Assembly (NCBI GenBank): GCA_937888905.1
Contig: CALATA010000004.1
Coordinates: 186,001 to 250,000 of the forward strand
Direction: 5' to 3'
From: Terrimonas sp937888905
Lineage (GTDB): Bacteria; Bacteroidota; Bacteroidia; Chitinophagales; Chitinophagaceae
Length of the DNA stretch: 64,000 bases
The notes under the pieces: generated by a model
What the model was told of the DNA's origin: nothing
Database searches by the model: none
What the model saw: only the letters and a program-made list of their open reading frames with translations
In this document: in pieces, positions 8,270 through 17,391 of the stretch
Position numbering within the stretch: the first letter of the stretch is position 1
Layout of the letters: each line of letters begins with the position of its first letter
Translations under genes and position numbers: made by a program

Positions 8270-9121
8270 ATGTTACACATCGTATTCAATGAAAGTGAAG
8301 TAGCGCTGATGCAGCAGGTGCTCGAACTCGAGGAGGACCTGGCAGGCGAAGTATGGCAGATTAAAGATGATTTTGCCGTAGGACCTATCCAGGCCATTTA
8401 TGAGCCGGAAGGTTACCAGCAACGCCGCGACTGGTGGAAAACATTGCTGGAAAACTCTCCGTACGCCGAACAGGCCGACCTCGTCGATGATAAGCTCACG
8501 GTGCACAACCTGAAAAAGAAACTGGAAGAAGAACCGGAACTGGAAGTATGGATATGGATGGGACAAAACCAGCACGATGTATCGGGCTATTACTGGCTGA
8601 TGCCGCAGTTGCGCGAATTCCAGGGACGCATCATGGTGTTGTACATGAACAACCTTCCTTTCATTAACGAGAAGGGAAATATTTTCTATCCATCCTGGTT
8701 GCACGAGATACGCCCGTCTGAATTCCGTAAGGCGCGCAAACTGGCCCGTCCGATCACGCTCAGCGAGTTTGAAGTAGATCCGGATGAATGGAAAAAACTG
8801 TGTGATGAAAATGCCATAGTACGTATACTCGAGGGAGGAAAGAAAATCGTGAGTAAGGATGAAACATTCTATGATGATGAACTGCTGAAAAATGTTACCG
8901 GTGAATGGCAGAAGTCATGGCGCGTGTTATCCAATACACTCAACCGCATGAAGATCAAAACCGGTGACGTGTTTATCATGTGGCGCATGAAACAACTTGT
9001 GCAGGAAGGAAAGATCGAAGTACTCGGCGATATCAATAAAGGATGGAAAGAATTTGATGTAAGACGTCCGGGGGCACCAAAAACGGAGACAGCCAACGCA
9101 GCAGAAGAGCAGGCCGGTTAA
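8270..9121 (+). CDS. DUF1835 domain-containing protein
   Basis: A 283-residue cytoplasmic protein without signal peptide or membrane segment. The N-terminus (MLHIVFNESEVALMQQVLEL, then VWQIKDDFAVGPI) is typical of DUF1835, and the second half (about residues 150-265, ending in a helix-turn-like MWRMKQLVQEGKIEVLGD) fits DUF3658. Biochemical function is not established for this family. It sits between parE and parC with almost no spacing and is therefore co-expressed with topoisomerase IV. A role connected with that enzyme is possible but unproven. Confidence 0.8.
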   Translation: MLHIVFNESEVALMQQVLELEEDLAGEVWQIKDDFAVGPIQAIYEPEGYQQRRDWWKTLLENSPYAEQADLVDDKLTVHNLKKKLEEEPELEVWIWMGQNQHDVSGYYWLMPQLREFQGRIMVLYMNNLPFINEKGNIFYPSWLHEIRPSEFRKARKLARPITLSEFEVDPDEWKKLCDENAIVRILEGGKKIVSKDETFYDDELLKNVTGEWQKSWRVLSNTLNRMKIKTGDVFIMWRMKQLVQEGKIEVLGDINKGWKEFDVRRPGAPKTETANAAEEQAG

Positions 9122-9123
9122 AC

Positions 9124-9483
9124 ATGAAACTATTAATACAGATAGAAGAATTATGTATGCTGGCGCTTGCGGTGGCGGCACTGGCATACCTGAACGGCGA
9201 TTGGTGGATGTATCTGTTACTAGTGTTGGGGCCGGACATCAGCATGCTCGGTTATTTCGGTGGAAATAAAACAGGCGCATTTTGTTACAACCTGTTTCAT
9301 CACAAAGGCGTAGCTATTGTATTGATCGTGCTGGGATGGTATCTGAAAGACAACACCATCATGATCGCAGGCATTATCCTGTTTGGTCATTCATCGATGG
9401 ACAGGATATTTGGTTATGGACTCAAGACAAATCAAGGTTTTAAATTTACCCATCTGGGAACAATAGGAAATAAGAACAAGTAA
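9124..9483 (+). CDS. DUF4260 family membrane protein
   Basis: A 119-residue protein with about four hydrophobic segments (residues about 8-24, 27-44, 60-78 and 80-95). It carries the family-typical DWWMYLLLVLGPDISMLGY and NLFHHKGVAI. An acidic residue inside the second membrane segment and the HH pair may be functional. The family is widespread and uncharacterised; members are often annotated only as DUF4260. It is two bases after the DUF1835 gene and four bases before parC. Confidence 0.82.
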   Translation: MKLLIQIEELCMLALAVAALAYLNGDWWMYLLLVLGPDISMLGYFGGNKTGAFCYNLFHHKGVAIVLIVLGWYLKDNTIMIAGIILFGHSSMDRIFGYGLKTNQGFKFTHLGTIGNKNK

Positions 9484-9487
9484 GACG

Positions 9488-12004
9488 ATGAGTGCAGCAA
9501 AAAACAAGCTGGCGGAAGTTACCAATAATGATTCCGGTTTATACGGCCAGTATAAAAACTGGTTCCTGGATTATGCTTCCTATGTAATTCTTGAACGGGC
9601 GGTTCCCGCCGTTGAGGACGGACTCAAGCCCGTGCAACGCCGTATCCTTCATGCCATGAAGGAAATGGACGATGGACGATTCAACAAAGTAGCTAATATC
9701 ATCGGACAGGCGATGCAGTATCACCCGCACGGTGATGCCAGTATCGGCGATGCGCTCGTGAACCTGGGTCAGAAAGACCTGCTGATCGAAACGCAGGGTA
9801 ACTGGGGCGATGTGCGTACCGGTGATGATGCAGCTGCTCCGCGATACATTGAAGCACGCCTGAGCAAATTTGCGCTGGACGTGGCTTTTAACGCGAAGAC
9901 TACTGATTGGCAATTGAGCTATGACGGTCGTAAAAACGAGCCGGTGGCATTGCCGATGAAATTCCCGCTACTGCTGGCGCAAGGTGCTGATGGTATTGCG
10001 GTTGGTCTTTCCACCAAATTATTACCCCACAACTTCTGCGAACTGATCGACGCGTCGGTGAAATACCTGCGTGGTAAAAAGTTTGAATTATACCCCGACT
10101 TCCAGACCGGTGGTATGGTGGATGTGCAGGATTACAACCAGGGTAAACGCGGTGGCAAAGTAAAAGTGCGGGCACACATCGAGGAAGTAGATAAGAAAAC
10201 ACTGGCGATCCGCACGGTGCCATACGGTGTTACCACTACGCAACTGATGGAGTCGATCGTAAAAGCGAATGACAACGGAAAGATCAAGATCAAAAAAGTA
10301 ACGGATACCACTGCGGCGAACGTGGAGATCCTGATCGATCTGGCGCCCGGCATTTCTCCCGACATCACGATCGACGCCTTGTATAAATTCACGGACTGTG
10401 AAGTTTCCATTTCTCCGAATGCCTGTGTGATCGTAAACATGCGCCCCGAATTCCTGAGCGTGCATGATCTGTTGCGCTTGTCGACCGACCGCACCAAAGA
10501 CCTGCTGCAGCAGGAACTGGAGATCAGGAAAAAGGAGTTGGAAGAGAAATGGCATTATACATCGCTGGAAAAAATATTCTTCGAAGAAAAAATCTATAAA
10601 GAACTCGAGAAGAAACACGATACCTGGGACAAAGTGATCGACGCAATCGACAAAGCATTTGTTCCGTTCAAAAAGCAACTTAAGAGAGATATTACCCGCG
10701 AAGACATTCTCAAGCTCACCGAGAAGCCTGTGCGTCGTATCTATCGTTTGGATATCGATGAACTCAATGCACAGATCAAAGGTCTCGAAGCAGATATCAA
10801 ACAGGTAAAACATGATCTCGCCAATCTCGTGGATTTTGCGGTAGCCTATTATGAGAACCTGTTGAAGAAATATGGTAAAGGCCGTGAGCGTAAGACGGAG
10901 ATCAAGCAATTTGAAGTAATCGAAGCGAAGCACGTTGCGATAGCCAACACCAAACTCTTCGTCAACCGCGAAGAAGGATTCATTGGTACGAGCCTGAAGA
11001 AAGATGAATTGTTATTCGAATGTTCCGATCTCGACGACATTATTGTATTTACCAGACGCGGCATCATGAAAGTGGTGCGTGTGCAGGATAAAGTATTTAT
11101 CGGAAAAGACATCCTCCATGCGGCGGTGTTCCAGAAGAACGATGAGCGTACGACGTATAACATGATCTACTCCGATGGTAAAGGAGGCGTGAGTTATGCC
11201 AAGCGTTTCAATGTAACGGGCATAACACGCGACAAAGAATATGACCTTACCCGTGGTGATGAAAAAAGTAAAGTGAACTATTTCTCCGTGAATCCGAACG
11301 GAGAAGCGGAAGTGGTGCGTATACTACTGACGCCGGGATCTTCTGCACGGATCAAGGAATTCGATTTTTACTTTGAAGAACAGGCGATCAAAGGTCGCAG
11401 CAGCCAGGGCAACCAGGTAACGAAATATCCGATCAAATCGGTGAAATTCAAAGAAGCGGGACGTGCCACGCTCAGCGGCAAGAAGTTGTGGTTTGATGAG
11501 AAATTTGGCCGCCTGAACACGGACGAGAAAGGCTCTTTCCTGGGCAAATTTGAAGCAGAGGACCGGATACTTGTGGTGTTTAATGACGGCAACTACCTGA
11601 TTACGGATCAGGAAATGACGCAGCGTTTTGATGCGGAGAACATTTTGCTGATCGAAAAATTTGATGCGGATAAAATTGTGACGGCTGTTTATCTCGATAA
11701 GAAAAATCTCCAGTACAATGTGAAGCGTTTCCGTATCGAGACCAGTACGTTGAAGAATAAATTCTTCTTCATCAAAGAAGGCGATGGCAACTATGTGGAA
11801 GCGGTAACAACGGATGAAGAGCCGGTGCTGGCGGTGCAAACCGGAAGAGGAGAGCAGGTGCGCAAGGCCAAATTCAAGATCGGTAAAATGGCGGAGGTAA
11901 TGGGCTGGAAAGCTGTGGGAGCAAAGCTGATCGATTTCAATAAAAGTGTGCAGATGGAATGGATCCGTGAGAAGACCGACCCGAACCAGACGGAGCTTTT
12001 TTAA
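9488..12004 (+). CDS. parC: DNA topoisomerase IV subunit A
   Basis: DNA-cleaving subunit of topoisomerase IV, partner of the ParE encoded upstream. The 838-residue protein has the winged-helix active site with catalytic Tyr120 in PRYIEARLSKFA, the QPVQRR-like KPVQRRILHAM, and the coiled-coil tower with its gate region (about residues 330-490). A reduced C-terminal beta-pinwheel starts about residue 500. The C-terminus ends MEWIREKTDPNQTELF. The QRR/GQAMQYHPHGD segment is intact. It is the last gene of the parE operon and is followed by an array and an intrinsic terminator. Confidence 0.93.
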   Translation: MSAAKNKLAEVTNNDSGLYGQYKNWFLDYASYVILERAVPAVEDGLKPVQRRILHAMKEMDDGRFNKVANIIGQAMQYHPHGDASIGDALVNLGQKDLLIETQGNWGDVRTGDDAAAPRYIEARLSKFALDVAFNAKTTDWQLSYDGRKNEPVALPMKFPLLLAQGADGIAVGLSTKLLPHNFCELIDASVKYLRGKKFELYPDFQTGGMVDVQDYNQGKRGGKVKVRAHIEEVDKKTLAIRTVPYGVTTTQLMESIVKANDNGKIKIKKVTDTTAANVEILIDLAPGISPDITIDALYKFTDCEVSISPNACVIVNMRPEFLSVHDLLRLSTDRTKDLLQQELEIRKKELEEKWHYTSLEKIFFEEKIYKELEKKHDTWDKVIDAIDKAFVPFKKQLKRDITREDILKLTEKPVRRIYRLDIDELNAQIKGLEADIKQVKHDLANLVDFAVAYYENLLKKYGKGRERKTEIKQFEVIEAKHVAIANTKLFVNREEGFIGTSLKKDELLFECSDLDDIIVFTRRGIMKVVRVQDKVFIGKDILHAAVFQKNDERTTYNMIYSDGKGGVSYAKRFNVTGITRDKEYDLTRGDEKSKVNYFSVNPNGEAEVVRILLTPGSSARIKEFDFYFEEQAIKGRSSQGNQVTKYPIKSVKFKEAGRATLSGKKLWFDEKFGRLNTDEKGSFLGKFEAEDRILVVFNDGNYLITDQEMTQRFDAENILLIEKFDADKIVTAVYLDKKNLQYNVKRFRIETSTLKNKFFFIKEGDGNYVEAVTTDEEPVLAVQTGRGEQVRKAKFKIGKMAEVMGWKAVGAKLIDFNKSVQMEWIREKTDPNQTELF

Positions 12005-12110
12005 GGCTGGGGAGTAGTAAGTAATAAGTAGTAAGTAAAACAGCCGGCCGATACTTCGGGAAACGGCTCCTCCATTGACTTATTCACCTATTGACGATTG
12101 ACGATTCATA
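12005..12110. repeat. AGTNNTA and ACNATTS arrays after parC
   Basis: AGTNNTA heptamers (12014-12034) run into AAAACAGCCGG (12036-12046), followed by ACNATTS heptamers in ATTGAC/ATTCAC form at about 12074-12106. No gene was seen. Confidence 0.75.
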
Positions 12111-12116
12111 TCTTTT

Positions 12117-12139
12117 AAAGCCTCCCGGCAGGCTTTTTG
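12117..12139 (+). terminator. Intrinsic terminator of the parE-parC operon
   Basis: AAAGCCT (12117-12123), loop CCCGGC, AGGCTTT (12130-12136), then TTGA. The T run is formed by the start of a TTTTGAM array. Confidence 0.65.
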
Positions 12140-12152
12140 ACTTTTGAATTTT

Positions 12153-12160
12153 TACTTTTG
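12153..12160 (+). promoter_or_regulatory. -7 box of mgtC-like gene inside a heptamer array
   Basis: The array TTTTGAC, TTTTGAA, TTTTTAC, TTTTGAC (12136-12164) contains TACTTTTG, an exact TAnnTTTG box, six bases before ATG 12167. The array also offers TTTG at 7-base steps that could act as a -33 box, though the visible spacing (13 bases) is short. Confidence 0.45.
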
Positions 12161-12166
12161 ACTTTC

Positions 12167-12814
12167 ATGATGGATCACTGGGAAATATTAGATCTCTACA
12201 AAGCCCTGTCGGCCGTGGCGGCCGGCGTAATCCTCGGGCTTGAGCGCGAACTGAAAGATAAAGCGGCCGGTCTCAAGACCATCACCGTGATCTGCCTTGG
12301 TTCGGCACTGTTTGCTATTATTTCTTATAAAGTGGGCGGTGCGGACGGCGAAAGCACCCGTATCGCGTCTTATATCGTGAGTGGTGTCGGTTTTCTCGGC
12401 GCAGGTGTGATCTTTAAAGATGGGGTAAATGTGTCGGGGCTCACCACGGCGGGCATCATCTGGCTGGCGGCGGCAGTGGGCACGGCCATCGGATTTGGTG
12501 AATTCTTTCTCGCTATCACGTTTGTGGCCGCCGCATTGGTCATCATGTACGCCAGTCCGCATCTTAACCGGATCTTACGTCCGCGGAAGCAGACGCGGAG
12601 CCTTAGTTTCTCCCTTCATTCCCGCGATTATGGCCAGCGGGCCGCTATTCTGGCTTCTATCCGTGAGCAGGGTGTGCGCCTGGACGAAAAAAAGGTGGAA
12701 TTCAAAGGCGATGTGATCACCATTTCCATGGAGGCGGTGGTCCGGATCAAAAGCCTGTCCCAACTGGAGGCCTACCTGGTTAATAACCCGGCCATTCTCT
12801 CTTTTTCCCTCTGA
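12167..12814 (+). CDS. MgtC/SapB family membrane protein
   Basis: A 215-residue integral membrane protein. The N-terminal MgtC fold has about four membrane segments (residues about 10-110) with the family motifs ALSAVAAGVILGLERE and YIVSGVGFLGAGVIFKDG. A soluble ACT-like C-terminal region follows (about 135-215). MgtC proteins influence magnesium homeostasis and F-type ATPase or phosphate uptake in some pathogens; the role here is unknown. The frame is open further upstream to a TTG at 12137, but that stretch is heptamer array. The start is therefore ATG 12167 or the adjacent ATG 12170. Confidence 0.85.
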   Translation: MMDHWEILDLYKALSAVAAGVILGLERELKDKAAGLKTITVICLGSALFAIISYKVGGADGESTRIASYIVSGVGFLGAGVIFKDGVNVSGLTTAGIIWLAAAVGTAIGFGEFFLAITFVAAALVIMYASPHLNRILRPRKQTRSLSFSLHSRDYGQRAAILASIREQGVRLDEKKVEFKGDVITISMEAVVRIKSLSQLEAYLVNNPAILSFSL

Positions 12815-12871
12815 TATCTCCCCAATTTATGCACTGGTAGCGCTATATCGTAAAGATTTCTTAATATTGGC

Positions 12872-12905
12872 TTTGGCTCTGACTGTCTTGCTGACCGTAG
12901 TTTTG
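12872..12905 (+). promoter_or_regulatory. Promoter of the T9SS cargo gene
   Basis: TTTG (12872-12875), a 22-base spacer and TAGTTTTG (12898-12905). The -7 box is an exact consensus and the spacer is at the long end of the usual range. The leader would be about 75 bases. Confidence 0.6.
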
Positions 12906-12984
12906 CCGGTCGAATCCTTCCTTGTTAAAACCGCTCGCTTAGAATCCGGTAGCCTGTAGCATTTTTCAACTGAATACAATCTGC

Positions 12985-15900
12985 ATGAAGCAAACTTTTA
13001 CCCGTCTGAGAAGAGGAGTGATGCTGCTATTCTCTACCCTTTTAATTCAACAGGCCACACTGGCCCAAACCACCTACACCCAGGGCTTTGATGTAGCAGG
13101 TAACTGGGGTGGTACCGCACCTCTTACTGGTTATAATACCGACAGAACATATGCCGAACCCGGGCAACCCGTTGTATTTGCCTGTAGTAACGCTGCATTG
13201 CGAGAAACGCAAGCCATAACAACAGGAGTCAACTCTACTTATAACCCATCGACCTACGCTTGGCGTATTCAGAACTCGGGAACAGGTAGCTGGACCGCGA
13301 CAGTTGGTGCCGGCGGTGTGGGAACCTTTTCCTTCTGGGTACGGCCCTGGAACACCAGTGCGCTTTCTTACGAAGTTGAATACAGCACCAACAACGGTGG
13401 TTCGTGGACAGCAGTTCAATCAATCAACCAGACTTTTTTCAGCAATACGGTTCAATGGTTGCAGGTCAGCGGCACCATCAATACCGGTAACGGTCCGGGT
13501 GCAGCCGATGACATCATTATCCGCGTACGCCGTGTAAGCGGGGAGCGTTTGATGATCGATCAGTTTGAGATGACCGATTACAACACTTCTACCAATACGA
13601 TTACGGCCGGTGCGGTGTCAGGAGCTCCTTTCAACCTGGCAACCTGCGCAGCTACTGCAACAGGAACTGTTGCCTATACTTCAACCGGCACCTTCACCGC
13701 CGGCAACGTATTTACCGTACAGCTTTCTGACGCTTCCGGCAGTTTCGCGGGAGCAATTAATGTGGGCACACTTGCATCGTCCGCCAATAGTGGTACCATC
13801 AATTTTACTTTACCCGCAGGGCTTCCTGCCGGTACCGGATATCGTTTGCAGATCGTATCGAACGGTCCTTATACCGTTAGTTCGGCTTCTGCCACCTTCT
13901 CCGTTACCAGTGGTTGTAACGCATTTGCAGGCACCCGTCTTAATCCCGGTGACCTGATGATCATTGGTTATGATACTTATGTGGGAAGCGCCACAGACCG
14001 CTTTTCCGTTGTGTTGTTAGTGCCTGTACTACCCGGTACTTCTTTCAGCGTGGCCAATGCCATTTATGAAGATGGCGCAGCGGCTAATACCCGTACGAAT
14101 ACCTGGAAAAGTTGTGACTACGCACCTACCGGTGCCGTAGCATCCAATCTCGTAACTTACAATGGCGCCGCCACACTTCCTGCGGGCACGGTTGTTTGTT
14201 TTGACCTGCCTAGTATTTCCGGAGTGCCAATCAATAACTTCACTTTAAGCGGAGTTCCTACCACTGATTTTTCAGCAACTAATAACGGAGCCCCTGGAGC
14301 GGGAACGATCAATATTTCCGGATCAGATCCTGATGCCATTTTCATTATGCAGGGAACCTGGACTTTTGGCAGCGCATCTTCCACCTTCACTGGGAATGTA
14401 CTGGCCGGTATTCAGACCGGCGCTACCTGGGTTGGTTTTAATGAGAGCATCGGAGGCCAGCGCCGTTCACGCGTACATCCGCAGATCGAGTGTTTCAGCA
14501 TTCAGGGATCCACCTCTTCGGGTGGTGGCAATGGTGAGTTTGGTTATTATAATGATGCCGCAGGTGTTACCGGCAGCCAGCCTGTACTCATTGGCCTGAT
14601 CAAGAACTACAGCACCAACTGGACGACAGCCCGCAACAATAACAGCCCCGACGATATCTCTGCTGCCGTATGCGGACTCAACTTCACTGTTACCGCTACT
14701 GCGCTTTCCAACCGCTGGAACGGCAGTTTCAATACCGATTGGTTCAATTGCTCCAACTGGGACAACCTCACGATTCCGTCCAGCACAACAGACGTAATCA
14801 TTCCGCCTGTAGTGAACAACCCCGTGATTGGTGCGTCACCGCTGAACTATCCCGATGGCGCGGAATCGCATCACATTGATCATACGGGTACACTCACCAT
14901 CAACAACCCTTCGAGCCGCTTTAATATCTACGGCAATTTTGCCAACAACGGTACACTCAACCATACCAATGGTGATGTGATCTTCACCGGTGGTGAAATG
15001 CAAACCATCAGCGGCACAGGTACTACTTCGTTCTATCGCGCAAGCATTACCAAGCTTTCTAATAATGTGGTGTTGAACCGTCAAGTAGATATTCAATCGA
15101 GCCTCACATTCGCCAGCGGATTAGTCGAAACCAGCAATACCAACCTGCTGCGTTTCCTCGCGGGTTCTGCAGTAGTCGGTACGCCCTCAGGTATCAGCTA
15201 TGTGAGCGGTCCTGTACAGAAGATCGGTAATACGCCTTTTATATTCCCGATCGGCAAGGCCGGTTATTATGCGCCTGCTGCCATTTCAGCCCCTGTACTG
15301 GTTACCGATGCCTTTACAGCCGAGTATGTGAATGCTGCAGGTCCTAACCGTCACCTCAAACCGCCAAGCCTCGATCATATCAGTGCCTGCGAATACTGGA
15401 ACATCGAGCGTACTACCGGTACATCCGATGTGCGCGTCACACTCAGTTGGGATACCCCGCGTAGCTGTGGCATCGGCAATCTCAGCGATTTGCGCGTAGC
15501 GCATTACCTGCCCACCCCTATCTGGGAAGACCTGACGCAGGGTGATTTTGCAGGCAACACAACAGGTACCACGGTGGCAGGTACCATCATCACGCCATAT
15601 CCTGTTACTAATTTCAATACGACGATCTTTACGCTGGCCACTTCGACCATTGCCAACCCGCTGCCGGTACGTTTGCTTACTTTCCGCGCACGTTACAATG
15701 GCCGCACGGTAGACCTGAACTGGTCAACTGCTACTGAACTCAACAGCGATTACTTCTCCATTGAGAGAAGCAGCGATGGTATCAACTTCTCGGCTATCGG
15801 CCGCGTACAGGCAGCCGGCAATAGCAGCAGCACACTCCACTACGTCAGTGAAGACCGTCAGCCATTGAAAGGAGTAAGTTATTATCGGCTGAAAATGTAC

Positions 15901-16194
15901 GACCGCAACGGAGCCTTCGAATATTCTTCGATCGAGCGTATAATCATCCAGGGTGATCTGCTAACCGTGGCACCAACGGTTACTTCCAATGGCCGCGTTA
16001 CAGTACAACTGGCTGCATTGCCCAATGGCAATCCTTCCCTGCAACTGTTCGATATGACAGGCCGCCTGGTATGGAAAGCCAATGTGATCAATACGGTTAT
16101 TCCGGTTGATCTTACACCTTATGCCAAAGGCATGTATGTCTTGCGCCTGGTGACCAACGATGGTCAGTGGGCTGAGAAAGTGCTGAGCAAATAA
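12985..16194 (+). CDS. Large secreted protein with T9SS sorting domain
   Basis: A 1069-residue exported protein. A signal peptide (cleavage after LAQ about residue 28) is followed by a jelly-roll-like region (about 30-190) and an Ig-like/FN-like region (about 200-310). A domain of about 240 residues starts at GTRLNPGDLMIIGYDTY, and the segment NRWNGSFNTDWFNCSNWDN (about 570-590) opens a beta-helix-like region common in Bacteroidota surface proteins. The last 80 residues form a type A T9SS sorting domain (motifs LQLFDMTGRLVW and YAKGMYVLRLVTNDGQWAEKVLSK). After crossing the outer membrane it should be anchored or released at the cell surface. The ligand or enzyme activity is unknown. A strong terminator follows. 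Confidence 0.85.
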   Translation: MKQTFTRLRRGVMLLFSTLLIQQATLAQTTYTQGFDVAGNWGGTAPLTGYNTDRTYAEPGQPVVFACSNAALRETQAITTGVNSTYNPSTYAWRIQNSGTGSWTATVGAGGVGTFSFWVRPWNTSALSYEVEYSTNNGGSWTAVQSINQTFFSNTVQWLQVSGTINTGNGPGAADDIIIRVRRVSGERLMIDQFEMTDYNTSTNTITAGAVSGAPFNLATCAATATGTVAYTSTGTFTAGNVFTVQLSDASGSFAGAINVGTLASSANSGTINFTLPAGLPAGTGYRLQIVSNGPYTVSSASATFSVTSGCNAFAGTRLNPGDLMIIGYDTYVGSATDRFSVVLLVPVLPGTSFSVANAIYEDGAAANTRTNTWKSCDYAPTGAVASNLVTYNGAATLPAGTVVCFDLPSISGVPINNFTLSGVPTTDFSATNNGAPGAGTINISGSDPDAIFIMQGTWTFGSASSTFTGNVLAGIQTGATWVGFNESIGGQRRSRVHPQIECFSIQGSTSSGGGNGEFGYYNDAAGVTGSQPVLIGLIKNYSTNWTTARNNNSPDDISAAVCGLNFTVTATALSNRWNGSFNTDWFNCSNWDNLTIPSSTTDVIIPPVVNNPVIGASPLNYPDGAESHHIDHTGTLTINNPSSRFNIYGNFANNGTLNHTNGDVIFTGGEMQTISGTGTTSFYRASITKLSNNVVLNRQVDIQSSLTFASGLVETSNTNLLRFLAGSAVVGTPSGISYVSGPVQKIGNTPFIFPIGKAGYYAPAAISAPVLVTDAFTAEYVNAAGPNRHLKPPSLDHISACEYWNIERTTGTSDVRVTLSWDTPRSCGIGNLSDLRVAHYLPTPIWEDLTQGDFAGNTTGTTVAGTIITPYPVTNFNTTIFTLATSTIANPLPVRLLTFRARYNGRTVDLNWSTATELNSDYFSIERSSDGINFSAIGRVQAAGNSSSTLHYVSEDRQPLKGVSYYRLKMYDRNGAFEYSSIERIIIQGDLLTVAPTVTSNGRVTVQLAALPNGNPSLQLFDMTGRLVWKANVINTVIPVDLTPYAKGMYVLRLVTNDGQWAEKVLSK

Positions 16195-16218
16195 ACAACT
16201 CAACGCTGCTTTATACCG

Positions 16219-16251
16219 AAAAAATCCCCTGCTACAAGCAGGGGATTTTTT
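16219..16251 (+). terminator. Intrinsic terminator of the T9SS cargo gene
   Basis: AAAAAATCCCCTGC, loop TACAA, GCAGGGGATTTTTT: a perfect 14-bp stem with T run, 25 bases after the stop codon. Confidence 0.92.
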
Positions 16252-16430
16252 GTGAATAGGTGAATGAGTGAATTGTCAATGGTGAATCGTGAATCGTCAA
16301 TCGTGAATGGTTGGCAGGCATGAAGAATATCAGCCATTGCCTTGGTTCGTGTATACACGAACCAAGGCAATGGCTAAAACTTATTACTTAAAACTTATTA
16401 CTTAAAACTTATTACCTATTACGGCTGTTT
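16252..16430. repeat. ACNATTS array, 44-bp perfect palindrome, AGTNNTA array
   Basis: Inverse ACNATTS heptamers (GTGAATN/GTCAATN) run at 16252-16308. A perfect 44-bp palindrome with no loop occupies 16332-16375, centre GTATAC at 16351-16356, core GGTTCGTGTATACACGAACC. The inverse AGTNNTA array is at 16376-16418. CGGCTGTTT (16422-16430), the complement of the recurring AAACAGCCG motif, lies inside the last codons of the minus-strand gene. Confidence 0.9.
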
Positions 16431-17348
16431 CACTCTCCGTCTTATCTTCAATACCGCATTCTTCTCCAGATTACTGGTCATCCTTATTTCGTGGCGCTTT
16501 TTGCCATCGGAGACGATCATTAACGCGGTGTTGGGAGGGATGGAGCCGAGGTTGTCGGCAAACATGCTGATCTCATTCACGTCTTTGGTGCTGTCGAGTA
16601 CGAGATCGAAATGAATAGCCTTCGTGCTGAGACGCTGGTAGAAGGCGAGGAGCTGACTATTGAAGAATACCGAAATAGAATCGCCGTCCACTTCGCCGTT
16701 GTCATAAAAATCAACGGTAAGTGAATCGGAATCTACTTCAATTTCATTATTGACAATGTTTTCGCGTTGCTTGTATTGTCCTTCCACTACAAGGTTGGAC
16801 ACTTTGCGCTGAATGATCGTTACCTGTCGGACGGTATCTTTTTCACCGGGAGTCCATACCTGGTAGGTTTCCTTATACTCGCGGATAGCTTTCAGCACGG
16901 AATCTCTTACACTTATATCATCGTTAAGGGTTAGTGTGAAGTTGATATCAGGGCAGGTATACTGGTAGTCGGGCTGGCCTTTGAATGAACCCTGCAATAC
17001 GGAGCCGGCCTGCGCCACGCGCAAGGTTGCCAGCATATTCATCATGCAATCCACTTCCATCTGGCTGTTGGAACCGAAATAGGTAACCGGGATGTCGTAT
17101 AAATTAAGCTGACGCGTAGTATTGTTGTAATTGCCTTTGACCTGCAGGCTGCGATACGTGTTTTTGAAATAATAATTCAGAATGCCTTTCACATATCCCT
17201 TTTCGGGTTGCAGGATCAACTCGACGAGATAATTGCTGGCCGCAGCTTTTGTTTTTACATTGGCGTATCCATACCAGTAACCGAATACGGTCTGCGACTG
17301 GCCCTGGAGGCTTAAGAAGAGGCCGATGGCCAAAAGGATTTTCTTCAT
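16419..17348 (-). CDS. Conserved secreted protein of unknown function
   Basis: A 309-residue protein with signal peptide MKKILLAIGLFLSLQGQSQ. Two upstream in-frame ATGs exist (17366 and 17357), but MKK at 17348 gives the best signal sequence. The mature part opens TVFGYWYGYANVKTKAAASNYLVEL, suggesting a lipocalin-like or beta-rich fold. Two Cys (in VDCMMN and YTCPDI) may form a disulfide. The C-terminal 90 residues contain DFYDNGEVDGDSISVFFN, a segment common to uncharacterised Bacteroidota secreted proteins. I do not recognise a function. The last codons (VKQP stop) coincide with the AAACAGCCG repeat motif. Confidence 0.75.
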   Translation of the reverse strand: MKKILLAIGLFLSLQGQSQTVFGYWYGYANVKTKAAASNYLVELILQPEKGYVKGILNYYFKNTYRSLQVKGNYNNTTRQLNLYDIPVTYFGSNSQMEVDCMMNMLATLRVAQAGSVLQGSFKGQPDYQYTCPDINFTLTLNDDISVRDSVLKAIREYKETYQVWTPGEKDTVRQVTIIQRKVSNLVVEGQYKQRENIVNNEIEVDSDSLTVDFYDNGEVDGDSISVFFNSQLLAFYQRLSTKAIHFDLVLDSTKDVNEISMFADNLGSIPPNTALMIVSDGKKRHEIRMTSNLEKNAVLKIRRRVKQP

Positions 17349-17391
17349 GTTGCGCATGTTCGTCAAAAATCGTGCTTGTCCGTAAAAGAGA

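Noticed and set aside
12890..12960. tRNA-like GGTCGAATCC in the leader of the T9SS gene
   Set aside because: No acceptor or anticodon stem can be formed around it.
16332..16375. 44-bp palindrome as an insertion-sequence end
   Set aside because: No transposase frame or target-site duplication nearby, and the same core lies alone at other sites.
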